Source: Cetobacterium somerae (lineage in GTDB: Bacteria > Fusobacteriota > Fusobacteriia > Fusobacteriales > Fusobacteriaceae). From it: a DNA stretch of 64,000 bases. Shown here one piece after another: positions 15,165 to 23,838 of this stretch (its first letter is position 1; the number at the start of each line of letters is the position of its first letter). A program made the translations under genes and the position numbers. The stretch covers positions 62,001-126,000 of the forward strand of contig NZ_CP092519.1 in assembly GCF_022430525.1 (NCBI RefSeq), given 5' to 3'. The notes under the pieces were generated by a model. The model was not told the DNA's origin, did no database searches, and worked only from the letters and a program-made list of their open reading frames with translations.

Positions 15165-16250
15165 ATGAAACAATTAGGAATATCTATATATCCATTTCAT
15201 GCTACATTAGAAGAAAATAAAAAGTATATTGAATTAGCAGCAAAGTATGGTTATAAAAGAGTTTTCACTTGCTTATTATCAGTTGATGGGGATAAAGAAG
15301 TTATACTAAAAGAGTTTAAAGATACAATTGAACATGCAAATAGCTTTGGAATGGAAGTTATGGTAGATGTAGCACCATCTATATTTAGTAAATTAAATAT
15401 AAGTTATGAAGATCTTTCTTTCTTTAAAGAGATAGGAGCTACAGGAGTAAGATTGGATTTAGGTTTTTCTGGAAATGAAGAGAGTATAATGACATTCAAT
15501 GAATATGGATTATTAGTTGAGATAAATATGAGTCAAGATACAAATTATGTAAATACAATAATGGATTTTATGCCAAATAAAGAGAAGCTAGTAGGATGTC
15601 ATAATTTCTATCCACATAGATATACAGGACTTTCAAGAGAACACTTCAGAAGTTGCAATAAGAGATTTAAAGGATTTGCTTTAACAACAGCAGCCTTTGT
15701 AACATCACAAACAGGAACGTTTGGTCCATGGCCAGTAAATGATGGTCTTTGTACGTTAGAAGAGCATAGAGATCTTCCAATAGAAGTTCAAGGAAGAGAG
15801 TTATTTAATGAAGGAATAGATGTTGTAATTATATCAAACTGTTTTCCAACAGAAGAAGAACTTAAGAGATTAGCAGATGTAAATAAAGAGATGTTAGAGC
15901 TTGAGTGTGAGGTTTATGAGGGTGTAGGGGCAGTTGAAAAAGATATAATTGAAAAAGAACTACATTATCAAAGAGGAGATGTAGGAGAATATGTTGTTAG
16001 ATCAACACAATCAAGAGTAAAGTATAAAGGAACTCATTTTGAGTTATTTAATCCAGTTGATATTAAAAAAGGAGATGTATTAATCGAGTCATCACTTTAT
16101 GGACAATACGCTGGAGAGTTACATATAGCAAGAAAAGATATGAAAAACTCGGGGAAAACAAGTGTAGTTGGAAAAATAGATCCAAATTACATGGGATTAT
16201 TAGATAGTATTAAACCTTGGCAAAAATTCAAGATTAAAATAAAAAAGTAA
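15165..16250 (+). CDS. mupG: MupG-family (DUF871) phospho-glycosidase
   Basis: A 361-residue protein with an N-terminal TIM barrel (about 1-245: GISIYPFHAT, FTCLLSVDGDKE, VDVAPSIFSKL, GVRLDLGFSG, HNFYPHRYTGLS) and a smaller C-terminal beta domain (about 255-361). These are hallmarks of DUF871. The characterised member MupG is a 6-phospho-N-acetylmuramidase that splits PTS-imported MurNAc-6-phosphate-GlcNAc. Co-transcription with a Lac-family EIIA, and a nearby EIIB/EIIC/porin, support hydrolysis of a phosphorylated disaccharide in the cytosol. MurNAc-GlcNAc is the leading guess, but no murQ (etherase) is in the window, so other disaccharides remain possible. Confidence 0.85.
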   Translation: MKQLGISIYPFHATLEENKKYIELAAKYGYKRVFTCLLSVDGDKEVILKEFKDTIEHANSFGMEVMVDVAPSIFSKLNISYEDLSFFKEIGATGVRLDLGFSGNEESIMTFNEYGLLVEINMSQDTNYVNTIMDFMPNKEKLVGCHNFYPHRYTGLSREHFRSCNKRFKGFALTTAAFVTSQTGTFGPWPVNDGLCTLEEHRDLPIEVQGRELFNEGIDVVIISNCFPTEEELKRLADVNKEMLELECEVYEGVGAVEKDIIEKELHYQRGDVGEYVVRSTQSRVKYKGTHFELFNPVDIKKGDVLIESSLYGQYAGELHIARKDMKNSGKTSVVGKIDPNYMGLLDSIKPWQKFKIKIKK

Positions 16251-16276
16251 TAAAAATCGGTTTAGGAGGATATAAA

Positions 16277-16615
16277 ATGGTAGACTTTACAGAAGAGGAA
16301 TTAGAGGAGATAATATTTTCAATAGTTGCATATGCAGGAGAGGCAAAAGGATGTGCTCATCAAGCGCTAGCATTTGCAGAAGAGGGTAAATTTGAAGAAG
16401 CTGAAGAGTGTATGAAAGAATGTGACGCAGCAGTTTTAAAAGCTCACCACGTTCAAACAGATATGATTCAAAAAGAAGCGGGAGGACAAAAGATACCTTT
16501 ATCAATAGTTTTCGTTCATGCTCAAGATCACTTAATGACAGCGTTATCTGAGAGAGAGTTAATTAAGAAAATGATTAAATTAAATAAAAGATTATTTGCT
16601 TTAGAGAGCAAGTAA
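16277..16615 (+). CDS. PTS lactose/cellobiose-family EIIA component
   Basis: A 112-residue all-helical EIIA (LacF/CelC type). Key residues are the phospho-accepting His81 in FVHAQDHLM and Asp84, which binds the trimer metal, plus the conserved GEAKGCAHQALAFA near residue 17. It follows mupG by 26 bases with a strong AGGAGG site. It is the missing partner of the EIIB and EIIC genes on the opposite strand. Confidence 0.93.
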   Translation: MVDFTEEELEEIIFSIVAYAGEAKGCAHQALAFAEEGKFEEAEECMKECDAAVLKAHHVQTDMIQKEAGGQKIPLSIVFVHAQDHLMTALSERELIKKMIKLNKRLFALESK

Positions 16616-16629
16616 TAAAAATTATAACA

Positions 16630-16665
16630 AAAAACCCCTTGAAATTTTCAAGGGGTTTTAATTTT
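16630..16665. terminator. Bidirectional terminator between EIIA and dps
   Basis: AAAACCCCTTGAA pairs with TTCAAGGGGTTTT, flanked by A and T runs. It serves converging genes. Confidence 0.9.
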
Positions 16666-16669
16666 ATAC

Positions 16670-17113
16670 TTATGCTAACCAAGCACCAAACATCCAAATA
16701 TGTTTTTGATATAAAGCAGCTATATCAGTTATTAAAGTAAGAGTTTCTTGGTCATCTTCTTTTTCAGCGATTCCCATTATAATGTTAGCTTCAGCTAAAA
16801 GAAGTTTAAAATCTTCTAACATTAATTTAACAGCTTCTTTAGCTGGATATGCTTTAGTTTCAGCTTCAGCTAAAACAGTATGTTTTAAATAGATTTCTAA
16901 AGATCCAAAAGGTCTGTGTCCTATCATTAAAATTCTTTCAGCAACAGAATCGATTTGTGCATCAATTTCACCCATTATACCATCAAGCATTGGATGAATA
17001 ACGAAGAAGTGCTCTCCAGTTAAATTCCAGTGGAAGTTGTGTACTTTAGTTTTAAATACATGTAAATCTCCTACAAATTTGTTCATTTGAAATACTAGAT
17101 CTTTATTTTCCAT
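16670..17113 (-). CDS. dps: Dps-family ferritin-like DNA-protection protein
   Basis: A 147-residue four-helix ferritin-like protein of normal Dps length. The inter-subunit ferroxidase site is visible in VHNFHWNLTGEHFFVIHPMLD and EIDAQIDSVAERI (His/His/Asp/Glu ligands). GHRPFGS follows as in other Dps proteins. It stores iron with peroxide as oxidant and so limits Fenton damage. There is no Lys-rich N-terminal tail, so direct DNA binding is uncertain. It is monocistronic with an AGGAGG site. Confidence 0.95.
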   Translation of the reverse strand: MENKDLVFQMNKFVGDLHVFKTKVHNFHWNLTGEHFFVIHPMLDGIMGEIDAQIDSVAERILMIGHRPFGSLEIYLKHTVLAEAETKAYPAKEAVKLMLEDFKLLLAEANIIMGIAEKEDDQETLTLITDIAALYQKHIWMFGAWLA

Positions 17114-17209
17114 AAAAAATCCTCCTTTTGTTTAAAAACCTTTAGTTTTTTTAAATTCAATTTATTATTCGGGGATTTTAGAAATTTCCTTCAAAGAAAA
17201 TAAAAAAAA

Positions 17210-17962
17210 TTAGAATGACATATTAATAAGAGTTTTATTTACTTTTTCAGAAACCTCTTTCATAGCAATTATAATCTCATTTATATGAGATTCATTAGTA
17301 TTATTACTAAAAAAAGGACAACTAAGAGCAGCTATAATTTTATTACTTTTATCATAAATAGGAATAGCCACTGCACTAATAGTGTTTGAGTGCTCCATAT
17401 TATCAAAAGCAATTTTTTTTATGTTGACTTTAAATAACTCTTTTTTTAAAAGATCTCTGTTAGTTATAGTATTTTCAGTATATTTTGGTAAAACTTCAGG
17501 AAGTAGAGAGTTTAATTTTTTTTCTGTTAACTGACAAATTAAAATTTTACTTGCTGCACCAGCATGTAAAGGAAAAATTGCATTTTCTGGAACAGTAATT
17601 TTATAATAATCATTACTCTCAACAGAAGCAATTACTCTAATTTTATTTTTATCAAAAACACTAACTTTAAAAGTTTCCTTAAATTTTAAGGACAACTCTT
17701 CTAAATATGGATAAGAAACATTTTTAATTAAGTTATAGTTTTTATTTTTATTTGAAAAGTACTCAAATTTATTTCCTAAAGTATAATCTTTTCCATTTTG
17801 ATAGATATATCCCATTGTAACTAAAGTATAGATTAATCTATTTGTCGTAGCTTTAGGTATATTTAAATCTTTAGAGATTTCAGCTTGAGAAGCTTTTTCT
17901 TTTAGATAAAGATAATTAAAAATCTTATCAATTTTTTCCATAGCCGGAACTAATTTTTTCAT
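17210..17962 (-). CDS. IclR-family transcriptional regulator
   Basis: A 250-residue regulator with an N-terminal winged helix (residues about 8-65, KEKASQAEISKDLNIPKATTNRLIYTLV) and a C-terminal IclR effector domain (about 75-245, with PLHAGAASKILIC and AVAIPIYDKSNKIIAALS). IclR proteins usually control catabolic genes for aromatic or sugar acids. It is co-transcribed behind the small lipoprotein gene (three-base gap). A likely target is the kdgK-eda pair about 2.4 kb away, since KdgR-type regulators of keto-deoxygluconate genes belong to this family. That link is inference. Confidence 0.9.
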   Translation of the reverse strand: MKKLVPAMEKIDKIFNYLYLKEKASQAEISKDLNIPKATTNRLIYTLVTMGYIYQNGKDYTLGNKFEYFSNKNKNYNLIKNVSYPYLEELSLKFKETFKVSVFDKNKIRVIASVESNDYYKITVPENAIFPLHAGAASKILICQLTEKKLNSLLPEVLPKYTENTITNRDLLKKELFKVNIKKIAFDNMEHSNTISAVAIPIYDKSNKIIAALSCPFFSNNTNESHINEIIIAMKEVSEKVNKTLINMSF

Positions 17963-17965
17963 AGT

Positions 17966-18475
17966 TTAATTCACCATTGTTGTAGTTTTTTGTACTTTAC
18001 CAAATCCTTTTTGATAAGTGGTTCTTTCTATTGTTCCACTAGGATATCTTTTTTCTACAGTAACTTCAGGTCCAGATTCAGCGTCAATAAATTCAACAAT
18101 TTCATAAATGTTTTCACCTGACTTCCAAGTTTTTCCAACTGTAAATGGTGCTTTTAAAATAACTTCGCCTTTAGTTAAATTAAGGTCATCTATATTAACA
18201 TGAGTATCTTCTCCAGAATAGATTAAAGAGATTGAATCTTTATTAACAAGATATACTCTCTCAACTCTTGTAGCTGTATCAAAAGTTTCTTCAACAATAA
18301 ATTTTAAACCATTTTTTCGAACTGTTTTGCTAGTAGTTTTTGAACCAGCATTTTCAAATCCACCTTTATAAGTAAAGTCTCCTGCTACGAAAAAATCAGA
18401 GACAATATATTCCTCTGTATTACTACATCCAATTAAAAAAAGTAAACAACCAAAAATAAATAGATATTTCTTCAT
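17966..18475 (-). CDS. Small lipoprotein of unknown function
   Basis: A 169-residue protein with a lipoprotein signal: hydrophobic stretch, lipobox LIGC, lipidated Cys at about residue 17. The rest is mostly predicted beta strand with charged turns (GGFENAGSKTTSK, KAPFTVGKTWKSG, ending KVQKTTTMVN), like a small envelope beta-sandwich. I do not recognise the family. It shares a transcript with the IclR regulator. A TATAAT-like box on the minus strand at 18524-18519 is a possible start, which would place the hcp palindrome about 60 bases upstream of this start as well. Confidence 0.75.
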   Translation of the reverse strand: MKKYLFIFGCLLFLIGCSNTEEYIVSDFFVAGDFTYKGGFENAGSKTTSKTVRKNGLKFIVEETFDTATRVERVYLVNKDSISLIYSGEDTHVNIDDLNLTKGEVILKAPFTVGKTWKSGENIYEIVEFIDAESGPEVTVEKRYPSGTIERTTYQKGFGKVQKTTTMVN

Positions 18476-18562
18476 AAAATCTCCTCCTACTAAAAAAATA
18501 ATTTATTAGTTTAAAATGATTATACCTTAAATATAAAAAATCTACTAGAAAAAAAGTTGGAT

Positions 18563-18580
18563 CTGTAACATATGTTACAG
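18563..18580. promoter_or_regulatory. Perfect 18-bp palindrome, probable CRP/FNR-family operator of hcp
   Basis: CTGTAACATATGTTACAG is a perfect inverted repeat. A TATAAT at 18601-18606 predicts a transcript start near 18613, putting the palindrome centre at about -41.5, the class II activator position of CRP/FNR proteins. HcpR, a nitrosative-stress regulator of that family, is the known controller of hcp in many anaerobes. The assignment to HcpR is inference. Confidence 0.7.
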
Positions 18581-18641
18581 AAAAAAAATAACTATACTGT
18601 TATAATCCACTTATAGATTTTAGAAATAAGGAGAGATATCA

Positions 18642-20309
18642 ATGGAAAAAATACCAATGTTTTGTTTTCAATGTCAAGAAACAGCAGGAAATAAAGGCTG
18701 CTCAGTAGTAGGAGTTTGTGGAAAGAAACCGACTACATCAAATCTACAAGATTTGCTTATTTATACAGCAAAGGGTATATCGATACTTAGAGAAAATTTA
18801 TCTTTGGAAAATAGATTAGAAAATAAAGAGTTAAATTCAGAGATTGATTACTATATAACAAACTCTTTATTTATAACAATAACAAATGCAAATTTTGATG
18901 ATGAAATGATATCTAAAGAGATTTTAAAAGGATTAGAGATTAGAGATAAAGTAAAAACTCAATTGGATAATTTTGGATTAGATATAAAAAGATTAAAAGA
19001 CCACGATGCAGTAACATTTACAGTAAAAACAATCGAGGATATGAATAAAAAAGCTTTAACAATTGGAGTTCTTTCAACTGAGAATGAAGATATAAGATCT
19101 TTAAGAGAAGTTATAACTTATGGATTAAAAGGTATGGCAGCATATTATGAACATTCTGTAAATTTAGGATATGAGAAATCAGAAATAGTTATGTTTATAG
19201 AAAAAGCTTTAGTTTCAACTTTAGATGATTCAATAGAGTTAGGAGATTTAGTTGGATTAACTTTAGAAACAGGAAAATTTGGAGTAGATGTAATGGCATT
19301 ATTAGATTCTGCTAATACAGGAAAATTTGGAAATCCAGAGATAACAGAAGTAAATATCGGAGTTAGAAATAACCCTGGAATTTTAATATCAGGTCATGAC
19401 TTGAATGATATAGTTCAACTTTTAGAGCAAACAGAGGGAACAGGAGTGGATGTATATACTCATTCAGAGATGTTACCAGCGCACTATTATCCAGAGTTAA
19501 AAAAATATAAGCATTTAGCTGGAAACTATGGAAATGCATGGTGGAAACAAAAAGAAGAATTTGAAACATTTAATGGTCCTGTTGTATTCACAACAAATTG
19601 TATAGTACCACCTAAGGCTGGAGCTTCATATGAAGGAAAAGTATTTACAACAAATGCAACTGGATTCCCAGGATGGAAAAGAGTTGAAGAGAAGAATGGA
19701 AAGAAAGATTTCTCAGAAGTTATAGCATTAGCTAAAACATGTAAAGCACCGACAGAGATTGAAACTGGAAAAATTATAGGTGGATTTGCACATAATCAAG
19801 TATTTGCATTAGCTGATAAAGTTGTAGATGCAGTAAAATCTGGAGCTATTAGAAGATTCTATGTAATGGCAGGATGCGATGGAAGAATGAAGTCAAGAGA
19901 TTATTATACAGAGTTTGCAGCTAATCTACCAAAAGATACAGTAATTTTAACAGCAGGTTGTGCAAAATATAAATATAATAAATTAAACTTAGGAGATATT
20001 GGTGGAATTCCAAGAGTTTTAGACGCAGGACAATGTAATGATTCATACTCATTAGCATTAATAGCTTTAAAATTAAAAGAAGTATTCCAATTAAATGATA
20101 TAAATGAGTTGCCAATTGCTTATAACATAGCTTGGTATGAGCAAAAAGCTGTAATAGTTCTATTAGCATTATTACACTTAGGAGTTAAAAATATTCATTT
20201 AGGACCAACAATTCCAGCATTTTTATCAGGAAATGTTTTAAAAGTTTTAATAGATAACTTTAATATTGGAACTATTTCAACAGTAGAGGAAGATTTAAAG
20301 AATTTCTAA
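18642..20309 (+). CDS. hcp: Hybrid-cluster protein (hydroxylamine reductase)
   Basis: A full-length class of Hcp (555 aa). The N-terminal cubane-cluster cysteines are Cys8, Cys11, Cys20 and Cys26 in [19 protein letters not shown]. The hybrid Fe-S-O cluster ligands lie in [49 protein letters not shown] and [10 protein letters not shown]. Hcp reduces nitric oxide or hydroxylamine and is part of the nitrosative-stress defence of anaerobes. No hcr reductase gene is adjacent, so electrons probably come from ferredoxin or another donor. It is monocistronic with a palindromic operator upstream and a terminator downstream. Confidence 0.97.
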   Translation: MEKIPMFCFQCQETAGNKGCSVVGVCGKKPTTSNLQDLLIYTAKGISILRENLSLENRLENKELNSEIDYYITNSLFITITNANFDDEMISKEILKGLEIRDKVKTQLDNFGLDIKRLKDHDAVTFTVKTIEDMNKKALTIGVLSTENEDIRSLREVITYGLKGMAAYYEHSVNLGYEKSEIVMFIEKALVSTLDDSIELGDLVGLTLETGKFGVDVMALLDSANTGKFGNPEITEVNIGVRNNPGILISGHDLNDIVQLLEQTEGTGVDVYTHSEMLPAHYYPELKKYKHLAGNYGNAWWKQKEEFETFNGPVVFTTNCIVPPKAGASYEGKVFTTNATGFPGWKRVEEKNGKKDFSEVIALAKTCKAPTEIETGKIIGGFAHNQVFALADKVVDAVKSGAIRRFYVMAGCDGRMKSRDYYTEFAANLPKDTVILTAGCAKYKYNKLNLGDIGGIPRVLDAGQCNDSYSLALIALKLKEVFQLNDINELPIAYNIAWYEQKAVIVLLALLHLGVKNIHLGPTIPAFLSGNVLKVLIDNFNIGTISTVEEDLKNF

Positions 20310-20316
20310 GAAATAA

Positions 20317-20350
20317 AAATGGTAAGGGGTGAGTTCCTTACCATTTTTTT
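20317..20350. terminator. Bidirectional terminator between hcp and kdgK
   Basis: AAATGGTAAGG pairs with CCTTACCATTT across an eight-base loop, then a T-run. Confidence 0.85.
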
Positions 20351-20353
20351 ATA

Positions 20354-21343
20354 TTATCTTGAAACAGTTGAAATACCATTATTGATGATATTATAAATTT
20401 CATCTTTTGAAACTAAGTTTGCATCTCCTCTTACAGTATGTTTATAAACAGAAGCTGCAGTTGCAAAATCTACAATATCTTTAGGTGAATGATTGTTATA
20501 GATTCCAAAAAGAGCTCCAGCAGCAAAGGCATCTCCTCCACCAACTCTATCAACAATTTGGAAAGTATATCTAGGTGAAGCTATAAGTTCACCATCTTTA
20601 AAGATAAAACCAGTTAAAGAGTTTTCATTAACTGAGTGTGTTTCACGTTTTGTAGAAAGCAGATATTTTATATTTGGATATTTTTTTGTAATCTCTTTAT
20701 AATATTCATTTAAATCAGAATGATTTCCTAATTTCATGATATTTTTAGCATCTAAAATACCAGCAAAACAGATATCTATATACGGAAGATAACTTGTTAA
20801 AACAGGAGAAGCTTCATCTAAAGTCCAAAGTTTTCCTCTGTAATTAAAGTCGAAACTGATTAAAACTCCCATTTCTTTAGCTTTTTCCATAATTTTAATT
20901 GTAAGTTCTTTACAATTTTCTGAAAGAGCTGGTGTAATTCCAGAAAGATGTAATATTTTACAATCTTTTAGAATTTCTTCTATTTTTAACTCACTATAAT
21001 CTAAAGTAGAGAATGACGAGTATTTTCTATCATAAATAACTGATGATGCTCTAACACTTGTTCCAACTTCTAGGTAGTAAGTTCCAAGTCTTTCTCCACC
21101 AAGAACTATATTTTTTGTTTCAACTCCATTAGCTTTTAAATATCTAAAGATAGAATCAGAAAGTGGATTGTTAGGTAGTTTAGTAACATACTCAGATTCT
21201 ATTCCAAAGTTTGCAAGAGAAACAGCTACGTTAGCTTCTCCTCCACCGTAATCAGCTCTAAATGTATTACTTTGAATAAATCTATTGTTATTTTCAGTAG
21301 AAAGACGTAACATAATCTCTCCAAGAGTTACAATTTTACTCAT
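20354..21343 (-). CDS. kdgK: 2-keto-3-deoxygluconate kinase (PfkB family)
   Basis: A 329-residue PfkB carbohydrate kinase. N-terminal GEIMLRLSTENNNRFIQS and DYGGGEANVAVSLANFG form the sugar site, and the C-terminal DRVGGGDAFAAGALFG holds the catalytic Asp and anion hole. The sequence and its position next to a KDPG aldolase point to KDG to KDPG phosphorylation. It follows eda by two bases in the same leftward operon. Together they turn keto-deoxygluconate from hexuronates or gluconate into pyruvate and glyceraldehyde-3-phosphate. No uronate isomerase or dehydratase is in the window. Confidence 0.9.
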   Translation of the reverse strand: MSKIVTLGEIMLRLSTENNNRFIQSNTFRADYGGGEANVAVSLANFGIESEYVTKLPNNPLSDSIFRYLKANGVETKNIVLGGERLGTYYLEVGTSVRASSVIYDRKYSSFSTLDYSELKIEEILKDCKILHLSGITPALSENCKELTIKIMEKAKEMGVLISFDFNYRGKLWTLDEASPVLTSYLPYIDICFAGILDAKNIMKLGNHSDLNEYYKEITKKYPNIKYLLSTKRETHSVNENSLTGFIFKDGELIASPRYTFQIVDRVGGGDAFAAGALFGIYNNHSPKDIVDFATAASVYKHTVRGDANLVSKDEIYNIINNGISTVSR

Positions 21344-21345
21344 AA

Positions 21346-21984
21346 TTAGATCTCCTCTCTAACCTTTTTAACTTTAGCGATAAAAGCTTTTGCAGTAGCA
21401 GTAATCTCTTCGCTAGGTCCAGTAGCTAACTTTCCTCCAACACCAACAGCTACAACTCCATTTTTAATCCATTGGTCAACATTTTCTAGAGAAACTCCAC
21501 CTGTAGGCATGATGTTAGCTTGAGGTAAAGGTGCTTTAACAGCTTTAATAAAGTCAGGGCCAAAAGCACTTCCAGGGAAAAGTTTAATAATATCGCAACC
21601 TAATTCCATAGCCTTAATCATTTCAGTAATAGTCATACATCCAGGCATATATGGAATAGCATATCTGTTACAAAGTTTAGCAGTTTCAGCATCAAATCCA
21701 GGAGAAACAATATATTTTGCTCCAGCTAAAATAGCAAGTCTAGCAGTTTCAGTATCTAAAACAGTTCCAGCTCCGATTATAAAATCGTCTCCAGGGAATT
21801 CTTTTGAAAGCTCTCTGATAACTTCAGTAGCTCCTGGTACAGTGTAAGTTACTTCAATTGCATTAACTCCACCAGCAATACAAGCGTTAGAAACACGTTT
21901 AGCTTCCTCTAAATTTTCAGCTCTAACAACAGCAACCACTCCAGTATTTATAATTCTATCTATAATTTCATGTTTTTTTAACAT
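21346..21984 (-). CDS. eda: KDPG/KHG aldolase
   Basis: A full-length (212 aa) class I aldolase. The barrel shows VVAVVRAENLEEA, GGVNAIEVTYTVPGA, GAGTVLDTETARLAILAGAKYIVSPG and the Schiff-base lysine in DIIKLFPGSAFGP. GGVSLENVDQW forms the phosphate site. It splits 2-keto-3-deoxy-6-phosphogluconate into pyruvate and glyceraldehyde-3-phosphate. It is first in the operon with kdgK. A TATAAT lies upstream on the minus strand (about 22049), but its -35 is unclear. Confidence 0.95.
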   Translation of the reverse strand: MLKKHEIIDRIINTGVVAVVRAENLEEAKRVSNACIAGGVNAIEVTYTVPGATEVIRELSKEFPGDDFIIGAGTVLDTETARLAILAGAKYIVSPGFDAETAKLCNRYAIPYMPGCMTITEMIKAMELGCDIIKLFPGSAFGPDFIKAVKAPLPQANIMPTGGVSLENVDQWIKNGVVAVGVGGKLATGPSEEITATAKAFIAKVKKVREEI

Positions 21985-22175
21985 TTATAAACCCCCTTAA
22001 ATTTCTTTTATTAGTTGAATTAATTTTATAAAAATAGTAGATTATAAACAATGTCAATTTTACAAAAAAATTCCACATATGAAACTAAAGGAAATAAGCC
22101 ACTAAAAAGGTAGAAATATTTTGTAAAATATAGTAAAATGTAAGTAATACTCTAAATAGGTTTTAAGGAGGAAAA

Positions 22176-22814
22176 ATGCAAAATTATAATGAGTTATTAG
22201 AAGCAAATTTAGAATGGGTAGAAAAAAGATTAGATTTAGATAAAGATTATTTTAAGAATCTTTCTAAAGGTCAAAATCCACCATTCTTATATATAGGATG
22301 CTCAGATAGTAGAATGCCGATTGATACTTTTACTCAAAGTGAACCTGGAAGTTTTTTTATTCATAGAAATATAGCTAATCAAGTATTTTCAAATGATATG
22401 AATTTTTTAGCAACTTTGGAGTATGCTGTTGAACAGTTAGAAGTAGAGCATATAATAGTTTCTGGACACTATGAGTGTGGTGGAATAAAAACAGCTCACG
22501 ATAAATGCAGACATTCTTCAATAATCTCAAGTTGGTTGATGCCAATAAAAAAGATAGAAGTAGAGCATAAGGAAGAATTAGAAAGTTTGGCAACAGAGCA
22601 AGAAAGATTAGATAGATTGACAGAATTAAATGTATTAGAGCAATTAAAACATATATTTGAATTATCAGTTATAAGAAATAGAATTGAAAATGGAAAATAT
22701 CCAAGAATTCATGGATGGGTTTTAGATATTAGAAGTGGAAAAATAGTAGAAATAGAGATTCCAATAGAAGATTGGAAATCAAAGGGAATAATACCTAAAG
22801 AGTACCAAGTTTAA
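22176..22814 (+). CDS. can: Beta-class carbonic anhydrase
   Basis: A 212-residue beta-carbonic anhydrase. The zinc ligands Cys42, Asp44 (CSDSRMP), His98 and Cys101 (SGHYECGG) stand at exactly the residue numbers of E. coli Can. It interconverts CO2 and bicarbonate, feeding carboxylations and helping pH control. The start has an AAGGAGG site. The gene stands alone before a weak hairpin. Confidence 0.95.
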   Translation: MQNYNELLEANLEWVEKRLDLDKDYFKNLSKGQNPPFLYIGCSDSRMPIDTFTQSEPGSFFIHRNIANQVFSNDMNFLATLEYAVEQLEVEHIIVSGHYECGGIKTAHDKCRHSSIISSWLMPIKKIEVEHKEELESLATEQERLDRLTELNVLEQLKHIFELSVIRNRIENGKYPRIHGWVLDIRSGKIVEIEIPIEDWKSKGIIPKEYQV

Positions 22815-22820
22815 TAACTA

Positions 22821-22860
22821 ATCCTTTATCTTTTAAAAAACTAAAAGATGGAGGATTTTA
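22821..22860 (+). terminator. Interrupted hairpin after the carbonic anhydrase gene (weak terminator)
   Basis: ATCCT and ATCTTTT pair with AAAAGAT and AGGAT, with two-base interruptions, followed by TTTTATT. It is only moderately convincing. The rest of the gap to 22946 shows no gene. Confidence 0.5.
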
Positions 22861-22946
22861 TTATGTAGGATACAGAGAAAAAATTGTTTCATCTGTAGAA
22901 TTTATTTGGTTTAAAAATTAAAAGATATAATATTAGGAGGAGTAAA

Positions 22947-23810
22947 GTGGAAGTAAAGTCACAAAGTTTTTTGGAGGAAGTTTTAAATCACTTAGTTGAC
23001 AAAAATATTTTTGTTAATTTTACAGTGGAGTTTTTATTTTTTATAATAAAATTATTTTTTTGTATAGGAATATATTATTTTGCTTTAAAATTAGTAAAAA
23101 AAATAGCTCCAATTTATAATAATGCTAGAAAAGAGAATGTAATAGATCCATCATTAAGAAGTTTTATTAGATCAATTTTATATGTGGGCTTACATGCAAC
23201 ATTGATAACTATTTGTCTTCTGATTATGGGAGTTAAAGAGAGTAGCTTACTTGCATTCTTTGGAACATTGGGAATAGGTGTTGGTTTAGCATTAAAGGAT
23301 AACCTATCAAATTTTGCAGGTGGAATAATTGTTCTTGTTTTTAAAACATATAAAGTTGGAGATGAAGTAAACATATCTGGAGAGATGGGATATGTTCATG
23401 ATATTGATATTTTCTCTACTACAGTTAGAACTCATAATAATGATTTAGTGATAGTACCAAATGGATCTATTGTTTCAAACAAAGTAATCAATTATACAAA
23501 AACGCCAATAAGAAGATTAAAGTTTATAGTGGGAGTATCTTATGATGCAGATTTAGATATTGCTAGAGAGGCATTAGAAAAACTTTTAAGAGATAATCCA
23601 TTAGTTTTAACAGATCCACCAGTATATAGTCATGTGGATGCTTATGCAGATAGTTCTATAAATATTGCTTTAAAAGGTTGGGCAACAAACGAGCATTACT
23701 GGACAGTTTATAAAGAAACATTAAATGGTATAAAAGGTGCTTTAGATAGAGAAAATATAAGCATACCATTCCCACAAATGGATGTTCATTTAAATAATGT
23801 GGATAAATAA
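22947..23810 (+). CDS. Small-conductance mechanosensitive channel, MscS family
   Basis: A 287-residue MscS of near-minimal length. Two or three N-terminal membrane helices precede the pore helix (GTLGIGVGLALKDNLSNFAGG, the Gly/Ala-rich TM3 ending in a kink). The beta domain (YKVGDEVNISGEMGYVHDIDIFSTTVRTHNNDLVIVPNG) and the C-terminal cytoplasmic cage follow. It opens on osmotic downshock. It starts at GTG, chosen because AGGAGGAG lies seven bases upstream and no suitable ATG is in frame. Confidence 0.93.
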   Translation: MEVKSQSFLEEVLNHLVDKNIFVNFTVEFLFFIIKLFFCIGIYYFALKLVKKIAPIYNNARKENVIDPSLRSFIRSILYVGLHATLITICLLIMGVKESSLLAFFGTLGIGVGLALKDNLSNFAGGIIVLVFKTYKVGDEVNISGEMGYVHDIDIFSTTVRTHNNDLVIVPNGSIVSNKVINYTKTPIRRLKFIVGVSYDADLDIAREALEKLLRDNPLVLTDPPVYSHVDAYADSSINIALKGWATNEHYWTVYKETLNGIKGALDRENISIPFPQMDVHLNNVDK

Positions 23811-23838
23811 AAAAGCTGAAGAGATTCAGCTTTTTTTT
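23811..23838. terminator. Bidirectional terminator between mscS and the outer-membrane protein gene
   Basis: AAAAGCTGAA (23811-23820) pairs with TTCAGCTTTT (23825-23834), loop GAGA, followed by T's. It overlaps the stop codon of the converging gene. Confidence 0.9.
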
